Shown piece after piece: positions 36,101-48,685 of a DNA stretch of 64,000 nt. The translations under genes were made by a program, and so were the position numbers. Position 1 is the first letter of the stretch. Each line of letters begins with the position of its first letter. The notes beneath the pieces are model-generated. The model saw only the letters and a list, made by a program, of their open reading frames with translations, did no database searches and was not told where the DNA came from. Location: positions 3,586,375 to 3,650,374 of the forward strand of contig CM039502.1 in assembly GCA_022432975.1 (NCBI GenBank), written 5' to 3'. Source of the stretch: Begonia masoniana. Taxonomy: Eukaryota > Streptophyta > Magnoliopsida > Cucurbitales > Begoniaceae.

Positions 36101-39100
36101 TGTCAAATAAAAGTGATGCAAGAACGATGTGACATATGCCACATTGAAGCCTACTGCTTTAGTAAGTATTTGGATTCGGTTATGAGGCGCCTTTCTGCAA
36201 ATTCTTATTCATTTGACCTGCATTTTTGCAGCCTTTGGATGTTATACTTTCTCAAGATCAGAATCAAATTATAGCGTTATTGGAGTATGTAAGATATGAT
36301 TTTCTGCCAGAAATTCAGCAGTGCTCTATCAGAATCATGAATATTCTCAGGCACTCCCTTTTTCACTTTTTGTGGGATTACTTCCGACTTAAAACTAGTT
36401 TGTATATGATGTGCAGTATGGACCATATACTCTAAAATTCAAACACTTTAAAGACACTATCTTCTAAAAAGTAATGAAGAAGTTCATTTTATGGTGGCAG
36501 TTCTCGTATGATTGGGCTTGTACCGTTATTATTAAAATCTAATGCTGCAACATCTCTAGTGGAGGATTATGCATCCTGCCTAGAGTTAAGATCAGAAGAG
36601 AGTCAGATTGTGGAAAATATTAATGATGATCCTGGTGTTCTCATAATGCAGGTTTGTCTCTTTTTTTTTTCCATCCATGTTTGTACTTTTTGAGTTATTT
36701 AGAATATTCTTCAGCCTTCTCTACATTGTTTCAGCTTCTAATTGACAACATTAGTCGACCAGCTCCAAATGTTACACACTTTCTGCTTAAGTTTGATCTT
36801 GTGGGTCCCATTGAACGCTCGGTTCTGCAGCCAAAATTTCATTTCAGGTTATTTTTCTCCTTATTCTTTTGTTTTGTGTCTATTTCTAAGTTTTCATCAT
36901 GCATAGAGACAATTGAATACGGATTCCTTCATTTGCAGTTGCTTGAAGGTTATTCTTGAGATTTTAGAGAAGCTTTCAAAATCAAATGTGAATATGTTGC
37001 TTCATGAGTTTGGTTTTCAGGTTAGATGATGGGTGATTTTATTTGAACTAGAAAAGTTGGTTAAATCACCTTCTGTTGGCCTTGATAGTAGGGAGGGTTA
37101 GTTAATGTTTATAAAAACTCTAATACCTCTATTTTCAGCTACTTCACGCTCTTTGCTTGGATCTGCTAACTTGTGGACCTACTTTGCATTTACTGAGTAG
37201 TAAAAAGTATCAATTCTTTGTAAAGGTTAAAAATTTTCCGCTACACTCTGAATTAATGTTACATTTTTCCTTCGACATTCCCTTTGTGGGCTAAACTTTT
37301 CTTATTTTATTATAGCATTTGGATACATTAGGTCTTGCTCCGCTTCCTAAACGAAACAGCAACCAAGTGCTTCGCATCAGCTCTCTCCATCAGGTTTGTT
37401 TGTTTTTTTAATGATTGTTAGAATCTCTTATTTCCGTTTTTGAGAAGGTTCACTCTAAATTTTCAAAAACTTTTTATGGGATGGTCAATGCTCGTAGATA
37501 TCATTTTTGTATTTGGAACTTAATTTTAAAGGGCGGAAGTGAGAGGGAGGTAGATGGAGAAAAAGATTGTCAGTTTTTAATTAGGACTCTTTAAAGTAGA
37601 AAATGATTTGATTTATCCCTTTCTGAATGAATGCTGGCGGAAATGATAAATGGTGATGTAATGTTGATGATGGAATAGGTTTCTTGCAGCGTCACTGCCA
37701 TATAATTAAAAGCCTATGAACTAAGGATGATAAAATATTTCCCACATAGAGCATTGGGAGAATTTCTTTAACACTACTTTCTTCCCTCTATTCCCAAGAC
37801 ACCGGTGGTAAGAATCTCTTTTAGTTTGCTGAATAATAGTCATAAGATTCTTGAGAAGATTGTGACAAATTGATTCAGATGGTTGTTTCTTTCTTGGTCT
37901 GTGAGAATCAATCTCATTAGGGAATGAAAGTTTGCAGTGTCTTGGAGATCTAGAAGTGGTGGTTCTTTGATCCCCTGTTGGTGTATTTGGAATGCTTGAA
38001 ATCAAATAATCTTTTTATAACGTTAGGTCGGATGTCGCTAGTCTCAAACATTACCTTTTTATGATTTTGTCCTTTAGGATAAAGATGAAGGTTTTACCGC
38101 TATTTCTTTGTAAAGTCAATTGGGCTGGTGAGCTTATTGCTCATGTCCTTTATGCTTGTCCACTTCTTTCACTTGCTTCCGTTTCAATACAATTTTTTAT
38201 TACTTGATGAAGGAAAATGTATTATTAATATAACCTTTCTTTTTCTTTTTGCTCATAGTATTTTTGTAGAAGAAAAAACACAAGTTGTAAGATTGAGTTA
38301 GTTTTTCCTGAACATTGGTTGATTAATTTATCACTTTACTTATTAACAAGATATTTTGTTGCTCTTGGTAATAAATTCATCCACTGATAATGTGAGGGCT
38401 GAACTTGGTCTGGCCAGAATTTACTTTCGGTTTCATTTTATGGTTTGGGGTTAGATACAGAATATTTTTAGAGTTCTTTCTTCTCCTTATCTTTTATTCT
38501 GAGATTGCGTTTAGACAGAATTATCTTATCTTACTGTTTACCGTTTGGCAGTAGAGTGCTGTTTGATTCCCAGAAGCTACATTTTTCTGTTATATTTGAA
38601 GTTCATACCTTCTTATCTTATACAGAGAGCAGGGCTATTGAAACTTCTAGCGACAGGGTTGCATGCTGGTGATCTCAGTAGCTCTGTCCATGGAGAAACA
38701 TGCCCGCAGATTCTTGCTCATCTTTTTGGGCAGGATACTGTTGAATCTAAGCACGATCATTCGTTTCCCTCATATCTACCATTAAAAAATTCTATTACAA
38801 GTTCAGGAACTCAAATTGTGAGTAAGAGCAAGGTATCTTTTTTACTTGTATCATTGTTTAAAATCTTATTTTGTCATATTGTAGAATCACACTTTACACT
38901 ATGTATTGCAAATATGCTAACTTGGTCTTGTTGCAATATCCGTTGAATTTAAATTAAGCATCCACCCTTGTGATTTTATTCTTATGAAACAATTTGCTTG
39001 AGGATCACAGGTGTTGCAGCTGCTTGAAGTTGTCCTATTTAGATCTCCAGATACTACGGTTAATCTTCCTCAGATTGTTTCTAACTCAAAATATAGATTG

Positions 39101-42100
39101 CTGGTAACTTTCCAGCCATGTAAAATTCAGCTATTATTTTTTTCTTTGCTGTTTATCTAATATACTTATTTTAGGCCGAGGAAGTACTTGGGAATCCTGC
39201 TACTTCTGCAAAGGGTGGTATCTACTATTATTCTGAGCGTGGTGATCGTCTGATTGACCTTACCTCATTTCGGGATAAACTTTGGCAGGTAGTTAAAGTT
39301 TTGGAATCCATTCTCACTCTTTAATGAAAGAGTGCTGTATTTGAACATTTTGTTTTCTGGACGGATCTATACTGATGCTAATGACCTTGTTTGCTCCAGA
39401 AATTTGATTCTGCTTATTCCCAAATGATTAGCTTTAGAAATGAGGCAGAGCTAAATGAGATAAAACAAATTATTCAACAATTGTTGAGATGGGGATGGAA
39501 GTACAACAAGAACCTCGAGGAACAAGCTGCACAGCTTCATATGTTAACTGGCTGGTCACATATTGTTGAGGTGTGTTTCTTCAACATTTTTTTGGTACGT
39601 TGCTAAGGTTAGGGGACTCGGGACCTTCTGGTCTGTGTACATCAAATTCTAAGAAAAAAGCGATTATATTCTTGATGAGAATTTGATAAATTAATTTGCT
39701 TGAAACAAAAAAATCACTTCCAGACAGTAACCATCTATAAAAGATCCTGTTCCTTCTCTTTCTACATGGATGATCTACTGGAGACAATGATTGTACTTGG
39801 ATATACTTGATGTAAAGATCCATGAAGTAGCGTGGAATTTCAGCTGCTGCCCCATAATCTTGTCCTTTTGAATTCATCAGACTGGAAATTAAATTCTTTT
39901 CTAAACTATTCTGAGTATGAGCTGCTATTAAAAAGCTATGGCATTGTCTACTTTTTCTTGAGAAAGATTCTTCCACTCTCTTCAATTGTATTCTCGACTT
40001 CATTTCTTATCCAAAAAAAATGTTATGCCATTTTGGAAGACTGTATGACTAAGGAGGCTCTTCCACTTCCAGAATCCAATAATGGATTCTCTTCTTACTT
40101 CACTATCCCTGGTGAATCTTATACTTTTGATCAAACTTTAGAATGATTCTAAAAAATTCTATTGCTATATTATACCATTCATGATGCATTGTAATGCCCA
40201 TAATTTGGTAGCTATGTTCATGGTGATAGTCCAATAGTGTATGTTGTTTTTAGTATACTTTACCTTTCAGCTTTTTGATTTGGTTTTTGTCTAATTCTTT
40301 GCCTACTTTTTTAATCCTCTAATCTCTTCTTTTTTATGTTTATATAGATCACTGCTTCAAGAAGGATGTCATCTCTTGAAAATCGATCCGATATACTATT
40401 TCAGTGGGTTCCCTCTTTATTTATTTTAATTTTTTTTTCATTTTCTTTCTTCTGCATAGAACTATCTCATACGCTCTTTTCAGGATTCTTGATGTGTCTT
40501 TGAGTGCGTCTGCTTCTTTAGACTGTTCTTTGAAGATGGCATACATATTATGTCAGGTATAAGGATATATTGGCAGGTTTCCTGTCATCAGTGTTGCACC
40601 TTTTCTCTACTTTTAGTTAGTTGACCTTTTCTGACAGGGAAATTCCTCAGGTTGCTCTGACTTGCATGGCAAAGCTAAGGGATGAAAGATTTTCAAGTCC
40701 TAGTGGTTTAAGTTCTGGCAGTGTCACTTCTCTTGATATTATCACGGTGAAGCAACTATCTAATGGTGCCTGCCTCTCCATTTTACTAAAGCTTATTATG
40801 GCGATTCTGAGAACTGAAACATCAGAAGCATTAAGGAGACGGTACTCTTTCAACCAATATTGGAGCTGCTTCTTAAACTCTAATTTATCTTCTAATCCGT
40901 TCCTTGCTTCCTCTCTGCAGGCAGTATGCTTTGCTTCTTAGCTATTTCAGTATTGTCAGCATATGTATAACCCAGATGTTCCAACAACGGTTTTGCAAGT
41001 CCTACTTTCAAATGAGCAAGATGGAGAAGAAGTAGATTTACAGAAGGTACGGCTCTTCAAAGCTTGATTTCATGCCTCACATCTCGATTTTCTAGATATG
41101 ATCTAAATAATCGCTTTTATTGTTTCTCTTTTACTTTTTGAAGATCGACAGAGAACAGGCGGAACTAGCTCATTCCAATTTCTCAATTATACGTAAAGAG
41201 GCTCAGTCTATTTTGAACACGGTGCGTATATCATTATAAAAATATGTAACTGACAACAGAGCCTGCTTAATGTTCGTTAAATTTCATAGTTGCTGCATCT
41301 CTTTGCTAGCCCAGGATATACAATAATCTATAGTCAAAGCAAATTATTGATTAATTTGTTTATCTTTGATTATGTTTACAACCGAATTGTAGTACTGATT
41401 TGACAAGAACTCTTTTTTAATTTATATTATTGTTTATTAGTTTTAAGAAAAGCTTAGTTATAAGAAACACATATCACTTCTAGCAAAAAAACAAGTTCAA
41501 CGATTGGAAATGCTTAAGAAAGTGCTAAATAAAATAAGACAGTCCTAGTGTTTTCATTGAGTGAAGAACCATGCTAAAGGGATACATTATATTAGAAAAG
41601 GCTCAATCCTCCTAAGTAAATTTAATAATCTTTTGGTGAAGGATTTGACAAGAAATAAAGATTGATGAACATGGCCTACCTACCTTGTTTGTATGTGATT
41701 TCATACAATACTATTCCGATATACATTCCATTATTATATCTAGCCTGTAGGGATTTTAACAAGCTTCATATTTGAAAAAAATAAGACAGTATTCCTATTG
41801 TTAACTCCTCTGCTTAGTTAAGGATTTCTTTCCTTTTTTTTTTTTTTCCTTTTTCTAGATTTAGTTTGTTTTCAGTAATTGGAAAGACAAATTTGAGTTG
41901 CAATATAAAATTATTTACTTATCCATTTATTTATATTATATCCGTGCCTAGGCAGAGGTACAACTTTTTAGTATTAAAGGACAATCAAATGTTAGGACCC
42001 GTATGCCAGGATGATCTTTGGTTCTCCAAAAAGTTAGGACCTTTCACAAACTTACCTGATGTTGGCAACTACTTTTCTCTCTTTCTTCTTGAAGATAATA

Positions 42101-45100
42101 TTCTCAATTTTAAACCTTTTTAGGTAATAAAGGATGCCAGTCAAGGGAGTGAACCAGGGAAGACTACATCTCTCTATGTGCTAGATGCATTAATATGTGT
42201 CGATCATAATCTATTTTTCTTGAATCAACTTCAAAGTAGAGGATTTTTAAGATCTTGCCTTGTCAGCATAAGCAATTTCTCCTACCAGGTTTTTCTTATT
42301 TCTCAAGTACTGTACATACAAGTCATCAATGTTTGAGGTTGATAGAGAATCAATTTTGATCAAGAGCAGAGCAAATTATAAAGTTTTGCATTCTAACTTA
42401 TTTATCTGTAAACACATACAATTTTTGTTTTTATTTTTTATTTTTTGATGAGAACCAAAATTTATTAAGAAAAGAATATATCAAGTGTCGGGAGGGAGAG
42501 AGATCCTCCCTTGCAAGGATCCTCTAAAAAAAATTATTTAAAGAAGCTTGTTCTTCACATTCTCTGAATTTTGGTTTTAAATCCTCGGCTTGTATTGAGC
42601 TTTGGTCCAATCAGTTCCTTTTTGTAAGATATCATATTTGTTGCACTACCAGAATGATTTTCCCTTTGTGCAGTTGATATGGTCGGACTAGCCTCATGCC
42701 TTACAGTTTTAGTTGAATAATGTGTAGTTCTTTAGGTTTATGTTCCATTGTAACTGTGTCCTTGCAAAAAGAAATTGATTCCATTTAGCGTTTGTCATGA
42801 AACAAATTGTGAGGGTCATTCTCTTACTTTTAGATGCACAAAGTTATAGATGAGGCATAGTGGGTTTGAATTGTCTGATTTCTTTTAGGGTGGTGGGACT
42901 TCTCTGGATTCCCTGCAGAGAGTATGCACTCTTGAGGCTGAGCTTTCGTTGCTATTGAGAATCAGCCACAAATATGGGAAATCTGGGGCTCAGGTTCTTT
43001 TCTCTATGGGTGCTTTGGAGCATATTTCTTCTTGCAAGGCAATCCAATTGCAGGTATGAATATTTTATGTGCAAACCAATACTACTTTATTTTCCCTCGT
43101 ATACTTATAATTAGGGAATTACCAGGGAAGTTTGAAACGCAGTAACCCGAAGATCGGAAGAGAAGCAGGTGTAGATATTGACAAGCAGCGCATGATTGTT
43201 ACTCCTGCCTTGCGATTGGTGTTTTCTTTAACATCATTGGTTGATAAATCTGATTTTCTTGAGGTCAGTATACATTTTTTCTCAGTGAACATACGTTTTC
43301 AAATCTTCTACAGTGTGTCTCTCTTCTCCTTTTCTGTCAAACAAACGCGCACTTACACTTTCCGATTTTAATAAGGTTTCAACAATGATAGAGTGTTCTC
43401 CTTTTCTTTCAAACAAGCGCATGCTTACTCTTTCTGATTTTAACAAGATTTCAACAATGATATGGAGATATCTTGAACGTAGGCATGCCATTTAATTTGA
43501 GGATGAACTTGTAACTTGACATGTTTTAACGTGGTCACTCCTTGACGAAATAGTATGTTCAGTCCAGCGTAAGAAAAATATTTAATGTGCTTGATAAATC
43601 GCTCAATCAATAGCCTGAACTTATTTTATGCTACTAGGTTTGTAAACTTGGAATCTACTTGATATATGGACCTCTCTTGAGCACTGCTTGGTTTATTCAA
43701 TGTCTACTAGCTACAAACTGCTCGTACTGGATAGGCTATTGAATACAATGCCCCTTGCATTTCTTGTCTTCCATCTAAAATTATGATGGGAATTAGTAAC
43801 CTAGTGTTATCATTTGATTCTGATAGGCAGACTCTAAATTTTAAAAAAGTGAAGCATGGTAATTGATTAGGTCAGGTTTAATTATGAGACATATCATTAG
43901 GTTAATCAACAAGGCATTCACATGGTTGGTTTAGATTCATATATTTCTGAAGCGAAAGTGGATAATAGGCTGGGCCAGTTATTCTTGTTGTCCTACTAAA
44001 GGATTACTCGTGTATTATTGAATTTCCTGTTCTATGAGAAAACACTAACGTTTATGGTTTTGATGCATTGTAGGTGAAGAATAAAATTGTTAGAGAAGTT
44101 GTTGATTTTGTCAAACGACATCAACTGCTCTTTGATCAGGTTTTACGTGAAGATATTTACGGTGCTGATGAGCTGACTTTAGAGCAAATGAATCTTGTGG
44201 TTGGCATACTTATCAAGGTAGGAAAAAAATTCAAGGTGCCATGTGCTCTTTGGCAGGGATTTTTAAGGGAGGGGGACCAATAAACAGAATTGACTCGTAA
44301 CTAATAGTATATTTAGACTGTATGAAGCCAGTTGTGAGAACAGTATATCTTGAACGTAGGCATGCCTTGATTCTGTGCTGTAGATTCGGTCGACAAATCT
44401 CTCTTTTATTGGTGGAGGGGGGGTCAGAAGGAGTTGTTAAATTGTATGGTTGTGAATTTTATAAAAATGCTTTTCTATAAACTAAACTTGTGGATGTCCA
44501 GTATCCTTCTAAAAAGTTAATCGATAATAGTGTTTTTCACTTTTTTTTGGTTTTTTCATTCTTGTATTCTGCCTTTTTATTATTTGCATTTAATGTTCCC
44601 TTTAATATTCTGATGCTTTGCTTTCAAGGTATGGCCTTACGAAGACACTGATGAATATGGTTTTGTTCAAAGCCTTTTCCACATGATGCAACGGATGCAT
44701 TCTCTTTTCTCTCGTGAGTCAGATTATTCTAATGTTGCAAAAGCCGACCAATCAATTAAGGTTTGTTAATGGGTTTAATAACAGATTCAGTTTTATGTAA
44801 TTTGGTATTTATCTATTATTTTCCTTGGTTGTTTAGGATCACAAAAAGTCGGATCTATATTTGATTCAGTTATCCTTCAGCCTTAGCTCTTATCTATATT
44901 TTCTGGTAATGAAGAAATCGCTGAGACTACAGGTAGGCATACACTCAATAAAGCTTAAGAAAAAAGAGTCAATTATACTCCTCCTGGTAGAACATGTTGG
45001 TGCATCTATCATATTAATTCTATAAAAAAAACGTGGTGCAGGTTTCAGGCATCCCTTCTGTCAATTATACTCCTACTGAACTCCAGTTGCCCTCATTGGA

Positions 45101-47142
45101 TTTGCTTGGGAATCTTCTTAATTCTACAGTAACTACTCTTGAAAGAGCTTCTGAAGAAAAATATTTGCTACTTAATAAGGTGAAGGAATAATGCATGCTC
45201 AATAATTGCAGCATTGAATTGTTGGCTGTTTTCCTTTTGGTCAATCTCATACCATGCAATGCAATTAAATTATTGCTTTTTATGTTCTGTTAGATTCAGG
45301 ACATAAACGAACTGTCAAGACAGGAGGTTGATGAAATAATTGAAATGTGCGTGAGGCAAGACTTTATTTCATCACATGACGATATACAGAAAAGGTTTTT
45401 AGTACTTCTCTTTCTAATTTTCATTTAGTTTCTGTATGATTTGTTTCTCAGATAATTTACTTGAAATTATTGCTTCAAATGGTTGTACTGCCTATGCCAC
45501 TTGTATTTGGTTAGATTATGTTTTTAGATAGAAATATAGGGTTTAGCTTCTTTTGTTGCTCAACCCTATTGTATTAGTTTTTTTTTTTTTTTTTGGGTAA
45601 TCTATCTGTTTTTACCGTTCAAAAGTAAGAAAAGAAAAGAAACAAACTATGTCTTCACTCATGGATAAGTTTTTTCTTTTATCCTGTGTGATAAGTAATT
45701 AAAATAATCCTTTTGATCATAGTTGGAGGTTTCGTACAGAGTATTCTTCAAAATTCTATCTGGACAATCTTCTTCTTAATTCCTAATTTTTTATTTATAA
45801 CTATAGAAAAAGTTAAATATTGCTGGGATACTTTGGTTTAATTACTAGCTTATACAATAAAATTCATTTACAATTCAGTATCTAAGTGAATTTTCTCATT
45901 TTGACTATAAAGTACTGTAATTTATTATTTTCGTTGTGGCTTTTACTTGCAGGTGTGACTGTGTTTAATGTACTTGACATGTATTTATGTATTGCCGGTA
46001 TATGTTTGAAGTGCAAGTATATCATTTTGTGCTGATTCTCTTGTTTTGCAGGCGATACATTGCTATGGTCGAAATGTGTCAAATTGTAGGGAGGAATGAT
46101 CAACTAATTACATTAGTACTTCCTCTTGCTGAACATGTTCTGAATATCATGCTCATCCATTTTCAGGATAGGTCGGAATTTTGCCTTCCTATTTCTTTCT
46201 AGTTGGATTGATATACTACTTAAATAGTACCGAATTTACCATGGTAGATTAGCATAATGATGTGGCAAGTCACATGACCTTTTTTTTAATGGTGGAACTT
46301 TAAAAAATTCATCTAGAACATTTTCATTTGATGGGTTTTATTTGTTAATTTTGTGTTTGTTAAAATATGTGAAAAATAATGTCCATCCATCAGCTATAAC
46401 CCACATTAGATAAATGCATTTAGAGCCGCTTGACATATGTAATGATTCACAGTTCTCTCTTTTTTTGCCTTATTTTTCTTATTTTCTCTACTTGATAAGA
46501 CTATTTTTGCAGCTCTGTCGGGCCTGATGGATCACATATTAGAACAATCACATACGATGTCAGATCCGATGCAGCAATTGACATTCCTTCATTATCTGAA
46601 AAGCTAATTCCAACTTTAGAACGACTTGAGTTGCTGAGTGAGGTAAGCTTCTAGTTCTTGTAGCTCTTCCCTCATAGTTTCTCCTCTAAGTTGATTATTA
46701 ATTTTGTCAGTATTCTGTGTGGGAAAATGCGGTTGGATATGTTTAGGATTTCTGCGCCCTTTCCTTTGATAGAATTGACAATCGAGGAATACAACATTTA
46801 TACTATATCTTAAATCTAGCGTTGTTAAATTTCAGAAAAAACACTAATTATTGTTCTTAGATTCTCTTGAGATTAGATTCGGCGAGGCGTACTCTTGTAA
46901 GTTTGTGATAATTAGTGTTTCGAAACTTATTGATTGTCACAATAACCAACTTTGACTAGCTTAATAACTTGGATCCAAATAAATTCAATACAGCTTGTTT
47001 AATGCTTTTTTATGCAGCTCTTCTGCAATGGATGATGTCTTCTTTTTTTGTTTAACAGAAAAAAATTGGGCACAATCTTAAGGTGTTTCAAAGACTGGTG
47101 ACTTCTCTCAAGGAAATTGTGATTCAAAGGTTGAGTTTTTGA
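18126..47142 (+). CDS. NUP205: NUP205 nucleoporin (NUP192/NUP205 family), 45 exons, one frame break
   Basis: This is a scaffold nucleoporin of the inner ring of the nuclear pore, an all-helical solenoid protein that partners NUP93/NUP35-type subunits. Exons run from 18126-18266 to 47059-47142; examples are 18400-18495, 21498-21583, 24336-24497, 25297-25503, 27370-27493, 33834-34031, 36232-36350, 38626-38832, 40651-40841, 42889-43053 and 46513-46642. They total 5670 nt once one missing base is counted, or 1889 residues, normal for plant NUP205. Diagnostic stretches include [83 protein letters not shown] and [14 protein letters not shown]. Exon 33 lacks one base between 40947 and 40948, so literal reading leaves the family frame. 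Two introns have GC donors (21584 and 36351). Intron 18 carries a Copia element, intron 10 a TRIM-like relic. No other gene was seen inside the introns. Confidence 0.95.
20594..20614 (+). repeat. (TC)n microsatellite in NUP205 intron 6
   Basis: An uninterrupted TC run of about ten units lies between exons ending at 20334 and starting at 21498. Confidence 0.9.
23596..23945 (-). mobile_element. TRIM-like LTR relic in NUP205 intron 10
   Basis: TGATAGAAAGTGAGA.GGTAGAACTCACTC occurs as two direct copies starting at 23596 and 23890. Just before the second copy, 23878-23889 reads GCTCTGATACCA, the complement of the initiator tRNA-Met primer site, so the element lies on the minus strand with an LTR ending at that point. 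The first copy includes an internal duplication of about 87 bp (CATTTCTTTTAGAT.TGT.GATGTG words twice). The second LTR is cut short and ends in an inverted copy of its own start (CTACCTTTCACTTTCTATCA). There is no coding region, as in terminal-repeat retrotransposons in miniature. Confidence 0.65.
26393..26462 (+). repeat. 35-bp tandem duplication in NUP205 intron 15
   Basis: GTGTGAAATGCTCATTTAG plus the following 16 bp are repeated exactly, in direct tandem. Identity of the copies points to a recent duplication. Confidence 0.9.
27499..27695 (+). repeat. 5' LTR of the NUP205-intron Copia
   Basis: It starts TGTTGAGAT and shares AGAGTTATTAGGT, TTTATAGA and GTATATTTATTTTATTT-type words with the 3' LTR, at a rough visual identity well below that of a recent insertion. 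The last base is approximate. Confidence 0.8.
27885..28854 (+). repeat. Minisatellite of 24-bp and 23-bp units in Copia leader
   Basis: Two unit types alternate. B (24 bp) starts GTTGCGTCCGACGAGCC; A (23 bp) starts GTCGCGCGGCTTTGT; both end CATCTCCA. By hand count the order is B A B A BB A B AA B A B A BBB A B A BB A BBBB A BBBBBBBB A B A B A, that is 27 B and 14 A units, and 27x24 + 14x23 = 970 bp fits the span exactly. Because neither unit contains a stop in any forward frame, three overlapping frames of 352-411 codons stay open through it; they are repeat artefacts rather than genes. Diverged units extend upstream to about 27800. Confidence 0.92.
29183..29977 (+). pseudogene. Copia gag remnant
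   Basis: This is the UBN2-type Gag of the intron Copia element. The frame starts at 29183 and has a TGA at 29540-29542, then stays open in the same frame to 29977. A degenerate CCHC zinc knuckle is seen near the end ([12 protein letters not shown]), with the first Cys replaced by Trp. It would not give a working nucleocapsid. Confidence 0.8.
30120..31340 (+). pseudogene. Copia protease and integrase remnant
   Basis: The protease region is readable ([15 protein letters not shown]), but the catalytic Asp of the usual DSG triad is Asn (AAT at 30144-30146). The GAG-pre-integrase motif [14 protein letters not shown] and the zinc-binding [11 protein letters not shown] follow. The integrase core is then broken by repeated stops and shifts. 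Confidence 0.8.
31806..33425 (+). pseudogene. Copia reverse transcriptase and RNase H remnant
   Basis: The RT part is the best preserved: [30 protein letters not shown] and [12 protein letters not shown] are clear up to a stop at 32450. A second frame (32386-32925) carries the YVDD catalytic motif (TATGTGGATGAT at 32527-32538), and a third (33084-33425) carries RNase H ([32 protein letters not shown]). The three pieces are separated by a small deletion or frameshift and by stops, so no polyprotein can be made. Confidence 0.88.
33482..33689 (+). repeat. 3' LTR of the NUP205-intron Copia
   Basis: It starts TGTTGAGATATAC directly after the purine tract GAGGGAGAG and ends near CTCCAATA. It matches the 5' LTR with many substitutions and small gaps. 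Confidence 0.8.
34032..36231. other. NUP205 intron 19, unidentified insertion likely
   Basis: This 2.2-kb intron contains a less AT-rich block (about 34430-35200) unlike its surroundings, probably an old transposon fragment. No domain, terminal repeat or target duplication could be recognised. Confidence 0.35.
43324..43467 (+). repeat. 72-bp tandem duplication in NUP205 intron 37
   Basis: Two diverged copies share TTCTCCTTTTCT, TCAAACAA.CGC and TTTCAACAATGATA with a period of 72 bp. Nearby, ATCTTGAACGTAGGCATGCC at about 43470 recurs at about 44350 in the next intron. Confidence 0.8.
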
Positions 47143-48685
47143 ATTGTTTTCTTGTATTTTTAGGTGGGTTAGTCAATAGTCACCCAGTTTTTGAACATGT
47201 AAAATTATTTGTAGTATTTCTCATGTCTGTGTAGTTAACATGTTATTGTAAAACCTTGCAATAATTTGTTTATACGAGTTTTAGCCCTTCATGAAATGTT
47301 TGGACTAGTATGAAGTTAGATGAACATTATTCAATCGGTACTATAATTCTCAAGATTAATGATAAATTTATGTTATTTGTGCACTCTAATTTTAATGTTG
47401 ATGTGCTATTGGTTCATGGTTGTAAGTGATCTATTATTTTAACTATGATATATCCTTATTGATCAATAAACGTGACACTATATATTAATATTATAATGTT
47501 AAACATAGCTCACATATTGTATTGTGTTCTATCTTTTTGGGATTCTTCGTATAGATATTTGACCAATATTAACAAACAATAATTTACATTCTTGATCGAT
47601 TTAATATTTTAGAAAAACACATTTGCAAGCACGTATTAGTTCATCGGTAGAAAATATAAAATTTACGCGTAAGTACGGAGAAAGTGTAAAATTCAACCAA
47701 CATGACTTGAGATTTACAAATCTTATTTGTTTGATACCTCTACGTTCATGTTGAAGGATTGAGGATTCTATAAAGCTTAAAGCCATATCCACACAAACTT
47801 GGACATGACTGACTCTGCATATTTATTTGAAAGATCCATGATTCACAGATGAAGTTCACGCTCTCTACAATTCAACCTGTAGGCAGCAGAATCTGTATAA
47901 ATCAGCATATTGACTGTGTCTAGAGACAGAGAGAGTGAGTGAGAGAGAGTCTTATCTTCATAGACAAAGAAAAGAAATATTTGCATGATAAAGGAGGTCG
48001 TTAATCATCACATTCAGTGGTTTATAGTAACTAAAATTGGCTTAACATGAGATAATATGTAATGGGTAAATTATAAGTCTATAATTTTTCGTTAAGGGCA
48101 GTACGAACTCTTAGATCGAGCATCGGATTAAGGAGAATCTATATCCTTCTCCTAACCGAAAGCAAAAACAATAATAGAAGGCTAGACTTTTTCAATATTT
48201 TTTATGGGGTTTTTACGCTCGTGTGTAAAAACATTGCAAAAACAATGCATTACTTTATCTTAAAGCCAATCCCCAACGTAATAGGGGCAGTCCAAAAGAA
48301 GACAGCACATGACCCGCGAAGAAATAAATAAATGATTAAGTTATTCTTAACTTATACTATCAAAGTTAGAGGGCCCAACTTTGGATATCATCAAACTCCA
48401 AATTAACTTCATTAGAAAAATTCACATGTAAAAACCAACAAAAAAGAAAATTAACCTACATGTATGGAGAATATAAAAAAATGTATAAATGATTAAATCA
48501 TTTACAAGCTTAAAATTTAAGTTTTTGAGATTGTGAGTAGTTTATAAAAACTTGCATTGAACTCTCCGTAGAAAAATCATCCAAGGCGAGACATATTTAA
48601 GCACGTTAGTTACCTCATTCGAAAATGTGTATAAATCCAGTCATATGAAATGACAAAATTATCCAAAACAATGAAGCTTTGAAGA
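47143..48685. other. Intergenic DNA between convergent NUP205 and DUF3119 genes
   Basis: The sequence is AT-rich with a (GA)-rich patch near 47925-47952. No gene or RNA was recognised; both neighbours' 3' UTRs fall here. Confidence 0.45.

Noticed and set aside
37721..38005. Minus-strand frame in a NUP205 intron
   Set aside because: No domain or conservation signal; intronic background.
39581..40146. Open frames on both strands inside NUP205 intron 29
   Set aside because: They are opposite-strand shadows with no recognisable motif; possibly transposon debris, but nothing supports a gene.
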